A stretch of 64,000 nucleotides of DNA from positions 1,240,001 to 1,304,000 of the forward strand of contig NC_012796.1 of NCBI RefSeq assembly GCF_000010665.1, written 5' to 3'. The DNA is from Solidesulfovibrio magneticus RS-1. GTDB taxonomy: Bacteria; Desulfobacterota; Desulfovibrionia; Desulfovibrionales; Desulfovibrionaceae. The notes under the pieces were generated by a model, which saw only the letters and a program-made list of their open reading frames with translations, was not told the origin of the DNA and searched no databases. The translations under genes and the position numbers were made by a program. Of this stretch, positions 55,047 through 64,000 are shown piece after piece (within the stretch, counting starts at the first letter, position 1; the number at the start of each line of letters is the position of its first letter).

Positions 55047-55703
55047 CTACGCCTTGGGATACCCCACGCACTGGGCCATGATGATGTGCTGCTTCTCGCC
55101 AAGGCCCATGGCCTTGGACAGGGCGGGCAGGTCGATGCTGGCCCGCACCACTGTGCCCAGGCCCATGACCGCGCAGTAGAGATACACGTTCTGGCTCACA
55201 TAGCCGGTGTCGGCCCAGGCCAGGTTGGCGCGTTCCTGGTCGGTCTTGCCCGCCACCTTGCCCATGTCCGCCACGTAGATCAGATCGAGCGGCGCTTCGG
55301 CCACGTAGGACTGGGTGCCGGTCAGGGCCCGGATGTCCTGGGAACCCTTGCGCGACAGCATGTGGTCCTTGGGTTCGTAGAGAAAAAAGCCGTCCTTCTT
55401 GACCACCCAGACGTCGATTTCCTGTTTGTTGACGGCCGTGGGCGCGGTGCGCTTGCCCGATTCCTTGCGGTTGACGCCGCAGGCCGCCCACAATAGGCCC
55501 GAAAGCACCTCGGCCGGGATGTCCTTGTCGGCATAGCTGCGGATGGACTGCCGGGCGCGCAGGGCCTCTTCCAGGGTCTTGCCGCCCGGCAGGGCCGGCG
55601 GCGGCAGGATGTCGGCATTCTGGGCCAGGGCGTCGCGCGCCCCGCCGATCCCCAGGCCGACGCACAGCGTGCCGGCCGTTTTCATGAACGCTCTTCTGTC
55701 CAC
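55047..55703 (-). CDS. Tat-exported SagB/nitroreductase-family oxidoreductase
   Basis: 218 residues from GTG 55703, which has AAAGGAG six bases upstream; an ATG at 55724 is possible. N-terminus DRRAFMKTAGTLCVGLGIGG is a Tat signal. FMN-fold segments: ALRARQSIRSYADKDIPAEV, LSGLLWAACGVNR, QNVYLYCAVMGLGTVVRA. Periplasmic flavin protein; reaction unknown. Its 3' end is duplicated as the fragment at 54042. Confidence 0.88.
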   Translation of the reverse strand: MDRRAFMKTAGTLCVGLGIGGARDALAQNADILPPPALPGGKTLEEALRARQSIRSYADKDIPAEVLSGLLWAACGVNRKESGKRTAPTAVNKQEIDVWVVKKDGFFLYEPKDHMLSRKGSQDIRALTGTQSYVAEAPLDLIYVADMGKVAGKTDQERANLAWADTGYVSQNVYLYCAVMGLGTVVRASIDLPALSKAMGLGEKQHIIMAQCVGYPKA

Positions 55704-56027
55704 TGGGCACTCCTTTCGAGGCATGGGAACCTCGGTGGGAGCAGGCTAGGAGCCGGCGCGGCCGATGTCCAGCCGTGGGCGGGGCGCGGCGGCGTCTGTC
55801 ATGGGCAGGAAAATGCGTGGAGCGCTGGCTGGGGCTTGGGGAAAACGCCGGAGTTCCGGGTCGTTGTCATGACAATGGTCGCGCGGCGAAGAATGTGTCG
55901 CGCGGCAGTATGAAATTTTCGTCAGAATTCGCGCAGCTCGCCGCATCCGGCGTCGTCGCCGGTCCCGCCCAAGGAGCGCGGGCAGAAGACCAGCACCCCC
56001 TCCCCCTTTTACCCCTTTTCTCCATTC
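55704..56027. other. intergenic region, ~320 bp
   Basis: GC-rich, no gene seen. Must hold the promoter of the nitroreductase-family gene. Confidence 0.4.
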
Positions 56028-56066
56028 GGGGGGTCTGGGGGCCTCAGGCCCCCAGCCGCCGGAGGC
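56028..56066 (-). repeat. GC double-hairpin 3' element, copy 12
   Basis: 20 bp past the HD-GYP-like gene stop, after the purine tract AAGAGAAAAAGAGGAAGAT; standard orientation on minus. Confidence 0.85.
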
Positions 56067-56085
56067 ATCTTCCTCTTTTTCTCTT

Positions 56086-57171
56086 TTACTCCTGACTGCC
56101 TGCCGCCTCGGGCGGCAGTTCGCCGTCCTTGGCCGCGTCGTTGCCTTTGCCGAGCATATCGGCGTCGGCCAGGATCATGATGAGCCGTTTGAACATGGCC
56201 CGATCGAAGGTTTCCTTCTTGGCTTCCATCTTGCGCAGGGCCTCGAAGGGCGGGTAGGCCGGCCGCCAGACGCAGGCCCGGGTCAGGGCGTCGTAGGTGT
56301 TGCACACGGCCAGCGCCTTGACGAAAAACGGGATGCCGGCCGCCGGCAGGCCGGCCGGGAAGCCCTTGCCGTCCTCCTGTTCGTGGTGGAACAGGATGCA
56401 GTGCAGTGTTTCCGTGGGCAGGGGCAGGCCCACCAGCAGCCCCACGCCCATGGCCGGGTGGGATTTGAACAGCGCTTCTTCCTCGGGCGTCCAGCTGTCA
56501 GGGCGGCGGTCCATGAGTCCCGTGGGCAGGCCGGTCTTGCCGATGTCGTGCAACAGCGCCCCGACGCCGACCTTGACCAGCAAGTCCTCGGTCATGCCCT
56601 TGTGGTCCATGAGCATGATGGAGGTGAGCACCATGGAGGCCAGGCCGTGCTGGTAGTCCTGGTAGCCCTTGCTGATGAGCGGCGCGAGGTTCTGCATGGC
56701 CCCGGGGCTTTGCAGGAAGCCGATGGACTGGCGCACGAGCTTGCCCACCTGGTCGAACCGGGCGCGGCTGATGGAGTGGGGCAGCTTTTCTTCCAGCACG
56801 CCGCGCACCTGCTGGCTGGCGCTGGCGTGCCAGGCTTCGGCCCGGTCGGCCACGGGAATGGACTCGTCGAGGAGCAGCTCGCCCAGGTTGTCGCGCAGGT
56901 AGTTTTCGTAATGGCGCAGTTCGCCCCGGTGGATATAGACGTTCTCAATGTTGCTGGCCCGCAGCCGGCGCAGTTGGTCCTGGGTGAAGGCTCCGCCCCG
57001 GGTGGCGAACAGCACCAGGCCCTGGCCCTTGCGGACGTAGAGGGAGAATTTCCCCGTGCCCCAGGGGCGCAGGTAGGCGGTCTTGATGGGCGCGTAGGAC
57101 TTGAGTTCCTGGGCCGGGATGGCGTCATCGACCGGGGACGGCGGCGCGGTTGGCGCGGGTTTGCCGGTCAT
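56086..57171 (-). CDS. HD-GYP-type phosphodiesterase variant
   Basis: 361 residues, overlapping the upstream gene by ATGA. N-terminal ~130 residues resemble the DUF3391-like region preceding HD-GYP domains. Catalytic domain ~160-330: GALLHDIGKTGLP, SHPAMGVGLLVGL, FHHEQEDGKGFPAGLP. The HD pair is intact, but GYP reads GFP. Family members degrade cyclic-di-GMP. Coupling to the Pat-like acetyltransferase links second-messenger turnover to protein acylation (inference). Confidence 0.88.
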   Translation of the reverse strand: MTGKPAPTAPPSPVDDAIPAQELKSYAPIKTAYLRPWGTGKFSLYVRKGQGLVLFATRGGAFTQDQLRRLRASNIENVYIHRGELRHYENYLRDNLGELLLDESIPVADRAEAWHASASQQVRGVLEEKLPHSISRARFDQVGKLVRQSIGFLQSPGAMQNLAPLISKGYQDYQHGLASMVLTSIMLMDHKGMTEDLLVKVGVGALLHDIGKTGLPTGLMDRRPDSWTPEEEALFKSHPAMGVGLLVGLPLPTETLHCILFHHEQEDGKGFPAGLPAAGIPFFVKALAVCNTYDALTRACVWRPAYPPFEALRKMEAKKETFDRAMFKRLIMILADADMLGKGNDAAKDGELPPEAAGSQE

Positions 57172-59867
57172 GGCAGGCCGCCTTCGCCGTCGGCGGTTTC
57201 CTGCAGGGGCAGACGCATTTCCACGACCTCGTCGTCATAGTTGCGGACCACGGAAAAACCGAGCTTTTCGGCCAGCCCTTGCATCCCGCCATTTTCCATG
57301 AGCGCCTGGCCGGTGATTTCTTTCGTGCCCCGGCCCCGGCAGTAGCGGATGATCTTTTCCATGAGGGTGCGGCCAAGGCCGGCCCCTTTCTGGTCCGAGC
57401 GCACGATGACGGCGAATTCCGCCGTGGCGTTGTCGGGCCGGGTGGAGGCGCGCACCACGCCCAGGGTCTCGGGCTTGCCGCCTTGGCCCGGGGCGGTGGC
57501 GATGAAGGCCATTTCGCGCTCGTAATCGATCTGGGTGAGCTTGGCCATTTCGGCGTGGGACAGGGTGGTCACCACGCCGAAGAACCGGTAGCGCAGGTCT
57601 TCGGGAGACAGGTGCTTGAAAAATTCAAAATGGGCCGGTTCGTCCTCGGGCCGGATGGGGCGCAGGAGCACCTCGCGGCCGTTTCGCAGGACCGCCTTCT
57701 CTTCCAGTTCGCGCGGATAGGGCCGGATGGCCAGGCGGTGGGGATTGGGGTTTTCCTCGGGCGAGAGCCGGATGGCCGCGCCGATGACCGTGACGCCGCC
57801 CTGGTGGGCCAGGACGGGGTTGAGGTCGATGGCGGCCACCCGTTCGAGGTCGGCCACGCACTGGGAAATCTGGTTGAGCGTCAGGTAGAGCGCGCCGAGG
57901 TCCGCCGGCGGCTGGCCGCCGACGCCGGCCAGGGCGGCCGAGACCCGGGTGCGGCCGACGAGGTCCTTGGCCAGGGACATGTTCAGCGGCGTGAGCGCCA
58001 CGGCCTTGTCCCGGGTGACCCGGGCGGCCAGCCCGCCCTGGCCGAAGACGACGTAGGGGCCGAAAACCGCATCGACCCGGGCCTGGATGGTGACTTCGTG
58101 GGCGGCCGTGCGTCGGCCCATCTCTTGGATGACGTAGCCTTCGATGCGGGCCTGCGGCACATGCTCCAAGGCGCGGCGGCGGGCGGCCTGGGCCGCCTCG
58201 CGCACGGCCTCGGGGCCGGTGACGTCGAGGACGATGCCGCCGACGTCAAAGGGTTTGGGGATGTCCGGCGACACGATCTTGACGGCCACGGGATAGCCCA
58301 GGGCGTCGGCGGCGGCCACGGCGTCGTCGATGTCTTCGGTAAGCTGGGAGGCCACGGCCCGCACGCCGTAATAGCCGAGCACTTCCTTGGCTTCGGGGTC
58401 GGTCAGCGTCAGCCGGCCTTCGGCAAAGGCCCGCTCCACCACGGCCCGGGCCGCCTCGGGGTCCGGGGCGAAGGCTTCCGGGAGGCTGGCCGGCATCTCC
58501 ATGAGGAGTTCCTGATTTTTGCGGTAGCGGGCCAGCTGCACGAAGGCCGACACGGCCTGGTCCGGCGTGGCGTAGGCCGGCACGCCGGCGTTGTTTAAAA
58601 TCTTGAGCGCGTCGCCGCCGGCCGGATCGTAGCCCATGAAGCAGGCCAGCACCGTGCGGCTGGTCTTGGCCGCCACCTCGGCCACGGCCTTGGCCGTTGC
58701 CTCGGGCGACACCCCGGGAAAGGGCACATGGACGACCAGCACGGCGCTGCCGCCGGGAATGCGCAAAAGCGCCCGTAAGGCATCGGCATAGAGGCTTGGC
58801 GCGGCGTCCACGCCCATGTCCACCACGCCCTTGCGCGACCAGTTGGGGCCTAAAAGCGGCGAGAGCGCGGCGTCGGCCTCGGCGTCGAAGGGGGCCAGCC
58901 GCCCGCCGCCGTCCAAGAGCGCGTCAGCGGCCATGACGCCCACCGAACCGCCGTTGGTGAGGATGGAAAGATGGTCGCCGCTAAGCGGCCTGGCTCGGGC
59001 CAGGGTTTCGGCGGCGTCGAAAAGCGTGTCGATCTCCCCCACCCGCAACATGCCGGCCCGGCGGAAGGCCTCATCGTAGACCTCATCGCGCCCTTCGTCC
59101 GGCCCCGGCGGAAAAAGCGTCCACAGCTTGCGCCCGGGTTTGACGACCAGAAGCGGCTTGTTGCGGGCGGCGGCCCGGGAAGCGCTCATAAACGACCGGG
59201 CGTCGGTGACGGACTCGACGTAGAGCAGAATCGAGCGCGTATTGGGGTCCGAGGCCATGTAGTCGAGGATGTCGGCGTACTTGAGGTCCACCCGGTCGCC
59301 CAGGGACAGGATGTGGGAAAACCCGACGCCCTTGGTGTGGGCCCAGTCGAGGACGGCGGTAAAAAGCGAGGCGGACTGGGAAATAAAGGCCATGCGGCCT
59401 GGACGCGCGTCGCGGTTGGCCAGGGAGCAATTGAGCCCGATGCCGGGAACGAGCAGGCCCATGCCCGAAGGCCCGAGGATGCGGATGCCCGACGGCGCGG
59501 CCGCTTCGATCATGCGCTGCTGCAAATCGCGCTTGGCGGCCGGTTCGAGCTTGGCATAGCCCGGGGGCAAGGCCACGGCCGCGCCCACGCCGCGCCGGCC
59601 GAGTTCGCGCAGGGTCTCGGGCACGGACTCCGGTCCGGTGCAGATGACGGCCAGATCCGGGGTCAGCGGCAGGGTCTCGACGGAGCGGTAGCAGGTCACG
59701 CCGTCGATCTCGGCCAGGTCCGGGGCTACGGGCATGACCGGGCCGAGAAACTTGCCGCCAAGCAGGTTTCGCATCACCACCGCGCCCACATGGGCGGGGT
59801 CGGCCGATGCGCCGACCACGGCCACGGAGTTGGGACGGAACAAGGCGTCCAGGCTTCGGGCGCTCAA
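57168..59867 (-). CDS. Pat-like fusion: acyl-CoA synthetase (NDP-forming)-like domains plus GNAT
   Basis: 899 residues from TTG 59867 (AGGGAG nine bases upstream; no suitable ATG). CoA-binding domain ~5-135 (FRPNSVAVVGASADPAHVGA), succinyl-CoA-ligase-like middle, ATP-grasp ~465-690 (YYGVRAVASQLTEDIDDAVA; GYPVAVKIVSPDIPKPFDVG), GNAT ~730-890 (SDQKGAGLGRTLMEKIIRYC). The catalytic His motif SHTG of true ADP-forming synthetases is absent, as in Salmonella Pat, so lysine acetylation/acylation with CoA sensing is expected rather than ATP synthesis. Confidence 0.9.
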   Translation of the reverse strand: MSARSLDALFRPNSVAVVGASADPAHVGAVVMRNLLGGKFLGPVMPVAPDLAEIDGVTCYRSVETLPLTPDLAVICTGPESVPETLRELGRRGVGAAVALPPGYAKLEPAAKRDLQQRMIEAAAPSGIRILGPSGMGLLVPGIGLNCSLANRDARPGRMAFISQSASLFTAVLDWAHTKGVGFSHILSLGDRVDLKYADILDYMASDPNTRSILLYVESVTDARSFMSASRAAARNKPLLVVKPGRKLWTLFPPGPDEGRDEVYDEAFRRAGMLRVGEIDTLFDAAETLARARPLSGDHLSILTNGGSVGVMAADALLDGGGRLAPFDAEADAALSPLLGPNWSRKGVVDMGVDAAPSLYADALRALLRIPGGSAVLVVHVPFPGVSPEATAKAVAEVAAKTSRTVLACFMGYDPAGGDALKILNNAGVPAYATPDQAVSAFVQLARYRKNQELLMEMPASLPEAFAPDPEAARAVVERAFAEGRLTLTDPEAKEVLGYYGVRAVASQLTEDIDDAVAAADALGYPVAVKIVSPDIPKPFDVGGIVLDVTGPEAVREAAQAARRRALEHVPQARIEGYVIQEMGRRTAAHEVTIQARVDAVFGPYVVFGQGGLAARVTRDKAVALTPLNMSLAKDLVGRTRVSAALAGVGGQPPADLGALYLTLNQISQCVADLERVAAIDLNPVLAHQGGVTVIGAAIRLSPEENPNPHRLAIRPYPRELEEKAVLRNGREVLLRPIRPEDEPAHFEFFKHLSPEDLRYRFFGVVTTLSHAEMAKLTQIDYEREMAFIATAPGQGGKPETLGVVRASTRPDNATAEFAVIVRSDQKGAGLGRTLMEKIIRYCRGRGTKEITGQALMENGGMQGLAEKLGFSVVRNYDDEVVEMRLPLQETADGEGGLP

Positions 59868-60046
59868 TGCGGCGGTCTCCCTGTTGGCGGTTGCGGTTTG
59901 GGCGAGGATAGAAGCCTCTGGCGGCCAAAGCAAGGGGTTTCGCCGAATCGCCGGGCCGCGCCCACCTTCCAGGGGCTTGTATTGACAGGAACTACGGCCG
60001 GGGGCAGAGTTCAAAGCATCGGCAAAGGGCCGTCTGGGAGGACGTC

Positions 60047-60844
60047 ATGGAAGCCACGACCAGCCTTGTCACGGACAACGAGTTTTTTTCCGCCGAGCGC
60101 CGCGACCGTGTTCTTGTCGTGCGCGGCAAGCCGCACTTCACCCGCCATGCCGGGGATCTCAAAAAGATCGACGCCTTTTTCGACCACCTGGAAATCATCG
60201 CCCGCACCGACGAGGTCGGGGTGGTGGCCTTTATCGGGTCGCCGGAAAAATCCGGCGGCGACGACACCCTGGAATTCTTCGAAACCCTGATCGGCTCGCG
60301 CCGGGAAGACTACCTGCTCCAGCGCCTGCTCAACCTCGTCAACAACTATGCCCTGACCATGGCCGGCCTCAACAAGCTCACCATAAACGCCGACAGCGGC
60401 CGCATCTCGCTTTTCCATTTGAGTATGTCCCTGGCCTGCGACTACCGCATCGTGGCCGAGGGCACGGTGTTCGAAAACACCTTCGTGGAACTCGGAACCC
60501 TGCCCAAGGGCGGTTGCGGCTATTTCCTGTCGCGCTTGCTTGGCGGCGGCAAGGCGGCCGAGGTGCTCACCTGGCCACGGTTCTCGGCCGAAGAGGCCCT
60601 GACGCTGGGCATCGTGGACCGCATCGTGCCGCGGGACAAGCTGGAGCAAACGGCCCTGGACATGGCCGACCACTACCAGGAAGAACAGGTGGCAGCCATG
60701 CTGGCCGTGCGCCGGCTGCTCAAAAGCGACGTCAACGAACTGCGCCGCTCCCTGGAGACAGAAGACATGCTGCTTTTAAACCGCGTCAACTCTCCGGCCT
60801 TCCGCAAAGTCCTGGAAGCCCGCGCCGCTGCGCGCGGGCGATAA
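60047..60844 (+). CDS. enoyl-CoA hydratase/isomerase-family protein
   Basis: 265 residues, GGAGG before ATG 60047. Crotonase fold: VVAFIGSPEKSGGDDTLEFF, SLACDYRIVAEGTVFENTFV, LGTLPKGGCGYFLSRLLGGG, GIVDRIVPRDKLE. The oxyanion-hole region around SGRISLFHLSMSLACD departs from the usual GGG/GAG pattern, and the second catalytic Glu position reads ELGTLP, so the substrate may not be an ordinary enoyl-CoA. Divergent from the Pat-like gene. Confidence 0.85.
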   Translation: MEATTSLVTDNEFFSAERRDRVLVVRGKPHFTRHAGDLKKIDAFFDHLEIIARTDEVGVVAFIGSPEKSGGDDTLEFFETLIGSRREDYLLQRLLNLVNNYALTMAGLNKLTINADSGRISLFHLSMSLACDYRIVAEGTVFENTFVELGTLPKGGCGYFLSRLLGGGKAAEVLTWPRFSAEEALTLGIVDRIVPRDKLEQTALDMADHYQEEQVAAMLAVRRLLKSDVNELRRSLETEDMLLLNRVNSPAFRKVLEARAAARGR

Positions 60845-61162
60845 GGGGTAAGTGAGGGAGAGCAAGAGGGGGATGCCTCCGGCGGCCGGGAGGGGCTAAG
60901 CCCCTCCCAGACCCTCCCTGCAAGGGGGTAAAGGGGCTGGCGGCGACGCCTTTGAGGGCGGGAGTGTGGAACGCCCTGGAAAGAGCGCGGGCGTCTCGCG
61001 CGGAGCAAGGAAACGGCCCGGTCGGCAGTCCGCATGGACGGTCGGCCGGGCCGTCCGCGTTTAGCGTCACGTCCCTTAAAAAATACGAGAGTTTTTTTAA
61101 GAAATATATGATTTTAAGATGTTGTCTGCGAAATGTCCGATGTGCGCTTCGTGGGCGCGACA
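60845..61162. other. intergenic region, 318 bp, with two repeat families
   Basis: Contains GC element copy 13, a GC hairpin at ~61010-61060 (ACGGCCCGG / CCGGGCCGT) and MITE-like copy 5. No gene. Confidence 0.6.
60875..60918 (+). repeat. GC double-hairpin 3' element, copy 13
   Basis: 31 bp past the hydratase stop, after GAGGGAGAGCAAGAGGGGGA; standard orientation. Stem GGGAGGGGC/GCCCCTCCC. Confidence 0.85.
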
Positions 61163-61165
61163 CTA
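61062..61165. mobile_element. MITE-like element with terminal inverted repeats, copy 5
   Basis: 104 bp, clearest ends: left TAGCGTCACGTCCC, right inverse TAGTGTCGCGCCC (10 of 13 match, all differences transitions). Hairpin CTTAAAAAATAC-GAGA-GTTTTTTTAAG at 61075-61101. The right end forms the TAG stop of the sensor-kinase gene. Confidence 0.65.
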
Positions 61166-63454
61166 GGCGTCTTGCGGCGCGCGCAGCGTCACGGTGACCA
61201 CGGTGCGGCCGGGGATGGTCGTGTCCGCGACCACGTCGCCGCCAAAGGCCCGGGCAATGAGCCGGGCGCTGTAGGCCCCCAGGCCCGTGCCCCGCGCCTT
61301 GCCGGCCGTCACGTGCTTCTCGAACAGCCGGGCGCGGATGTGCGGCGGCGCTTCCCCGGGATTGTCGATGACCAGGCGCGGCGAGGGCGGATCGGCCACG
61401 GTCACCACCACGGAGCCGGCCTCATCGGCCGCTTCCAGGGCGTTTTTGAGCAGATTGACCAGCATGGCCGTGAACATGGCCCGTTCGCCCAGGACGATGA
61501 ACGTCTCGGCCGGGGCCTCGTAGGCGATGCGCCACTCCCGGCCGGCCGTCAGATACGGGGCCAGTTCCTCCCGGGCGTCGGCCAGGAGCGTGGCCAGGGA
61601 CAACGGTTGCGGGGTCAACCCGAGGGTGCCGGATTCCAGTCGGTAGAGGTGCAGCGACAGGTTGATGCGCGCGGTCATGGCCGCCACGGCCCGCTCCAGC
61701 ATGGCGATCAGTCCGCGCTGCTGAACGTTCAGCGGGCCGGCCAGCTCCAGGGCTTCCAGGGCGCTGGCCACCGTGGCCAGCGGGCTTTTGAGGTCGTGGC
61801 GCATGACTTGGTTGATGTCGTTTTTAAGCTGCTCGAGCCGTTTGGCCTCGCTGACGTCCTCCACGAGAAAAACCGTGCCGCGTTCCGGGCGGGCAGGGTC
61901 GAGCCGACGGCTCACGGTTCGCAGGGTGCGGCTGCGTCCGCTGTCTTCGATGACGGCCTCGGTTTCGGCTTCGTGGTCGGCGGCGGCCTGGGCAATGCCG
62001 TCCAAGAGCGGCCGGGCCTGGGGAACCTCGGCCAGGGTCAGGCCGTTGAGGTCGTCCCGGTCGAGCTGCTGGGCCAGCCGGCGGTTGGCGAAACTGAATC
62101 GTTCGCCGCGCACCATGCCGATGCCGAAGCGCTGGTCGTCGAGGATCATGGCTAGCAGGGCGTTTTTTCGGGCCAGCTCGTCCCGGGCGCTTTCGCTACG
62201 GGCGTTTTCCTCGGCCAGCCGGCGGCGCTCCGTTTCGGCGCTGGCCGCCTGTTCCCGCAGGAGTTTGACCCGGTAGGCCAGGGCCAGGGACATGATGAGG
62301 GCTTCCGCCGCCGTAGCGGCCAGTATCGCATGAATGCTGGCCGGGGTGGCCGTCACCACGCCAAGCTAGGTCAGGGAATGCAGCGCCCCGCACAGCACGA
62401 AAAAGCCCCAGCCGAAAGTGAATGGAACGGCCGGCCGGAAGCCTTGGACAAGGCGCGTCACGGCGGCAATGGACAGGATGGAGGAGGTGAGCAGACCCAT
62501 GGGCGGGCCGATGAATTCGCTGGCTTCGGGGCCGGTGACGGCAAAAGCGACCGTGGCCGCCAGGGCCAGGCCGATTTGCAGCCGCAGCAACCGGTCCAGG
62601 CGTGGGCTTTCGGTCCTGGTCAGCAGGAAGGAACGGGTGAAAAGCCCCATGTTGGCAAAAAGGAGCGAACTGGAGATTTCGAAGCAGTTGAGAAAAAAGG
62701 CATGGTCCTCGCCTGTCGGCGTGGGAATAAGTTCGGCCGCCAAGCCAGAGGAGCAGGCGTAGTACACGATAAGCAGCGCCGTGTTGGTGACGTAGAGGGC
62801 GTAGCTCGGGTCGCGCAGCGACAGGTAAAGAAACAGGTTGTAGACGAGCATCGCGCCCATGAGCCCGAAGAAAAGGCCCAGTGTCCAGGGCCGGGCGTCG
62901 AGAAGTTTTTTGGCTTGGGCGGCCGTGAGCACGTCCGGGTTGACGTTGACCGCGCCGTAGCCGGCCAGCCGGACGTAGAGCGTCGTGGAACCGGGCGGCA
63001 GGGCCGGCAGGGCATACGTGTCTGGCAGATAGAGGTTCCACTCGCCGGGCAGGAGGCGGTTCGCCCCGGGACGCTCGGGCAGGAACCATTGCTGCAAGCG
63101 GAAATACGGCCAGTTGAGGTCCACGGCGTAGGCGTCGGCCTGCGTCCCCTGGGGCGCGTCCAGGCCCAGGCGCAGCCAGAAAACGTTGTCGCCCGGGGCG
63201 GCGTAGCGCCCCTCGGGCAGGGGGCGGAATCGGCCTTCCCGTTCCAGGGCCAGGGCGGCGGCCAGATCGACGTCGGCCCCGGGGCCGTCCAGCACGGACA
63301 CGGCGGCGATGGTCGGCGGCTGGGGCGTCTGGGCCGATCCGGCCAGGGCGACGAGGCAGGAAAGCCACAACGCCGCGACAAGGGCGCAGATTGTTGTCGG
63401 AACACGGACCCGGCGGGCGGGGCGGGGCGTCTTGGCGGTCAGCGCTGCCGGCAT
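61163..63454 (-). pseudogene. 7TM-DISM sensor histidine kinase, split by an in-frame TAG
   Basis: Two stretches in one frame: 62366-63454 and 61163-62359, separated by amber TAG at 62366-62368 (coding strand). The upstream part has a signal peptide, the DISM extracellular domain (FWLRLGLDAPQGTQADAYAV) and six of the 7TM helices; the downstream part has the last helix, a coiled coil, a PAS-like region, H-box VMRHDLKSPLATV, N-box LLKNALEA and GTGLGAYSARL. No ribosome-binding site precedes the GTG at 62359. CAG-to-TAG would explain it. The start (63454) is uncertain. Confidence 0.8.
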
Positions 63455-63589
63455 GGCCGTGCGGGAGGGCTTGTCCGGCACGGCGACGTTGGCGGCAGGG
63501 CGGCCCGGTGGGGCGGATAACGGTTCTCCATGGCGGTCTGTGTGCCACGAAGCCCCGGCCGGGCGCAAGACAAGGAACAGGGGCGGCGG

Positions 63590-64000
63590 CTAAAAGTAGC
63601 GCATGCTCACTTTCTTGAGTTCCTTGAGGCTGAAAAGCATGGCGTAGTCGTCCAGGCCCGTTTCGGCCGAGACGGCGGCCACCACGGCCTGGCAGTCTTC
63701 GGGGGAACGGCCGTGGATCATGGTGTAGAGGTTGTACGGCCAATCCAGGCAGGTCACGCGGTGGTAACAGTGGCTGATCTCCTGCCGCTTGGCCATGATG
63801 GCCCCCACCCGGTCCACGTCTTCCTCGGGCACGAACCAGGCCACCATGACGTTGGCCCCGTAGCCGGCTTTCTGGTGCTTGAGGGTGGCTCCGAAGCGAC
63901 GGATTTCGCCGGTGTCGACCATACGCGAGAGCAGGTCCACGACATGCTCCTCGGTGGTTCCCACGGCGGCGGCGATGTCGGCGTAGGGCGTGGCCGTGTC
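63590..64000 (-). CDS. ahbB: siroheme decarboxylase subunit AhbB-like (5' end outside window)
   Basis: Frame open through the right edge, so truncated at its N-terminus; 136 codons visible. Lrp/AsnC-like fold: part of the DNA-binding-like helices (YADIAAAVGTTEEHVVDLL), EIRRFGATLKHQKAGYGANV and the diagnostic SHCYHRVTCLDWPYNLYTMI motif of Ahb siroheme decarboxylases, followed by HGRSPEDC. Converts siroheme to 12,18-didecarboxysiroheme in the alternative heme pathway of sulfate reducers. Upstream of, and same strand as, the split kinase. Confidence 0.9.
   Translation of the reverse strand, partial: DTATPYADIAAAVGTTEEHVVDLLSRMVDTGEIRRFGATLKHQKAGYGANVMVAWFVPEEDVDRVGAIMAKRQEISHCYHRVTCLDWPYNLYTMIHGRSPEDCQAVVAAVSAETGLDDYAMLFSLKELKKVSMRYF

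Noticed and set aside
54036-55250. Insertion-sequence flanked by direct repeats
   Set aside because: The direct copies are gene ends rather than terminal repeats, and no transposase lies between them; only mazEF does.
62366-62368. Selenocysteine as the reason for the internal stop
   Set aside because: The stop is TAG, not TGA, and no downstream hairpin of SECIS type is evident.

Overview
The window reads as a chromosomal piece of a high-GC, strictly anaerobic sulfate reducer of the Desulfovibrionaceae, most like Solidesulfovibrio / Desulfovibrio magneticus-type genomes. The basis is gene content: an ORP-type (orange protein) cluster of Mrp/MinD ATPases with NifX-like proteins, an AhbB-type siroheme decarboxylase, a MucR/Ros regulator, and a Csd4-type carboxypeptidase that would suit a curved cell. 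Species is inference; no rRNA or tRNA gene was seen.

Layout. 1-4.1 kb: tail of a TPR/GGDEF-like protein, then a membrane acyltransferase with a secreted SGNH-like partner. 4.1-10.0 kb: a tightly packed minus-strand cluster (orphan Cys-rich gene, Mrp, NifU-like scaffold, Orp, two ferredoxin-MinD ATPases, a second NifX-like protein, FmdB zinc ribbon, degenerate receiver, Gly-rich zinc ribbon) behind a good sigma-54 promoter. 10-16.5 kb: a structured non-coding block, a NYN nuclease, the Csd4-like peptidase, an AT-rich single-gene island, a DUF1254 lipoprotein. 16.5-23.9 kb: livKK'HMGF-paaK, an aromatic-acid or branched-chain uptake and activation operon with a tandem duplicated binding protein. 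24-31 kb: ZIP transporter, DedA, HtpG, two divergent Hsp20 genes, MucR, HU. 31-42 kb: small regulatory and housekeeping genes (CBS, cupin, AraC, a bCNG/MscS channel, TatD, receivers, M24 peptidase, FAD amine-oxidase-like, RRM protein). 42.5-53 kb: TPR protein, lplA, ubiB-family kinase, folD, enolase, TPR paralogue, coaX, tesA and the divergent ABC ATPase-TPM-rnhA set. 53-56 kb: accessory patch with an AT-rich membrane gene and a mazEF module lying between a broken and an intact copy of a nitroreductase 3' end. 56-64 kb: HD-GYP variant, Pat-like acyltransferase, enoyl-CoA hydratase-like protein, a 7TM-DISM sensor kinase split by an in-frame TAG, and the start-truncated ahbB.

The most unusual structure is outside genes. 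Thirteen copies of a GC-rich double-hairpin element occur, mostly just after stop codons and in the same orientation relative to the upstream gene, with arms that covary. Independently, five copies of a 69-107 bp AT-centred element with short terminal inverted repeats occur; in four of them the terminal repeat supplies the TAG stop codon of the neighbouring gene. I recognise neither family from the literature I know.
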